Origin: Chondrus crispus
Taxonomy: Eukaryota; Rhodophyta; Florideophyceae; Gigartinales; Gigartinaceae
Assembly (NCBI RefSeq): GCF_000350225.1
Contig: NW_005179080.1
Location: forward strand, 434,001 to 498,000
Direction: 5' to 3'
DNA: 64,000 nt
Both the position numbers and the translations under genes were made by a program. Position 1 is the stretch's first letter; each line of letters opens with the position of its first letter. Under the pieces are notes generated by a model. It searched no databases, was not told the origin of the DNA, and worked only from the letters and a program-made list of their open reading frames with translations. Positions 63,760-64,000 of the stretch are shown here, piece after piece.

Positions 63760-64000
63760 GACTCCATGCTTGAGTTTGTAGATATGTTCTCAAGGTAGAC
63801 GGAAGTGCGTGAGACCAGGTGACTTGCTCCCTGCGGTACTGTACACTGTACGGCAACTTGGACATCAGAAAGGACAATGGAAAGGAAGCGGCTAATAAAT
63901 TAAGGCGACAGAAGTGTGAAAAAACGAATCCCGCCTAGCCCGTCATCATGGAGCAAATGCCATATTTTGCATACAGTCTTGTATGCGTGACTTGTACAGG
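63760..64000. other. 5' flank of VPS50
   Basis: Contains GTACTGTACACTGTACGG (63837-63854), a partly palindromic stretch like others in the window. No gene is supported before the window ends. Confidence 0.4.

Overview
The window is a stretch of nuclear genome from an intron-poor photosynthetic eukaryote. It carries eukaryotic housekeeping genes (RAD51, prefoldin subunit 5, cohesin SCC3/STAG, MYBBP1A/POL5, RPAIN, VPS50/syndetin), a targeted organellar ribosome recycling factor and an argC with a transit-like leader. Introns are GT-AG, 60-110 bp long and rare; several genes of 2-4 kb are single exon. Compact gene islands separated by transposon-packed gaps suggest a red alga of the Chondrus type, but that is inference from style. 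No taxon marker is visible.

Layout. 1-16 kb is a gene island: RAD51 (+), PFDN5 (-, two exons), RRF (+, three exons), ARGC (-), POL5/MYBBP1A (+), SCC3 (-) and RPAIN (-). Neighbours are mostly convergent or divergent with 90-500 bp between them; the 1.5 kb ARGC-POL5 gap holds perfect inverted and direct repeats. 16-59 kb is almost entirely mobile DNA: (i) two Tc1 elements, one inserted in the long terminal repeat of the other (16.06-19.20 kb); (ii) a 4 kb element with a decayed transposase that combines a DDE-like domain, a YqaJ-like PD-(D/E)XK nuclease and a piggyBac-like Cys/His tail (19.5-23.5 kb); (iii) a 399-bp MITE; (iv) a piggyBac element with an intact 693-aa transposase (24.1-26.7 kb); (v) an Ngaro/DIRS-type tyrosine-recombinase retrotransposon with split direct repeats (26.9-31.6 kb), lying between the inverted ends of another element; (vi) twin hairpins and a 725-bp TIR element (31.9-33.0 kb); (vii) GC-rich coding-like fragments; (viii) a decayed CACTA/EnSpm TNP2 transposase (35.6-38.1 kb); (ix) a young MULE with 176-bp TIRs differing at 2 positions and an apparently intact transposase (45.3-49.9 kb); (x) dispersed repeats, a Tc-type relic and a one-frameshift pogo/Tigger transposase (57.3-59.0 kb). 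61-64 kb returns to a host gene, VPS50.

The host genes act in unrelated core processes: recombination and cohesion, chaperoning of actin/tubulin, organelle translation, arginine synthesis, nucleolar function, RPA import and endosomal recycling. They do not form a pathway. The most unusual item is the YqaJ-nuclease transposase element. The nested elements and the near-identical MULE termini show that transposition here has been layered and partly recent.
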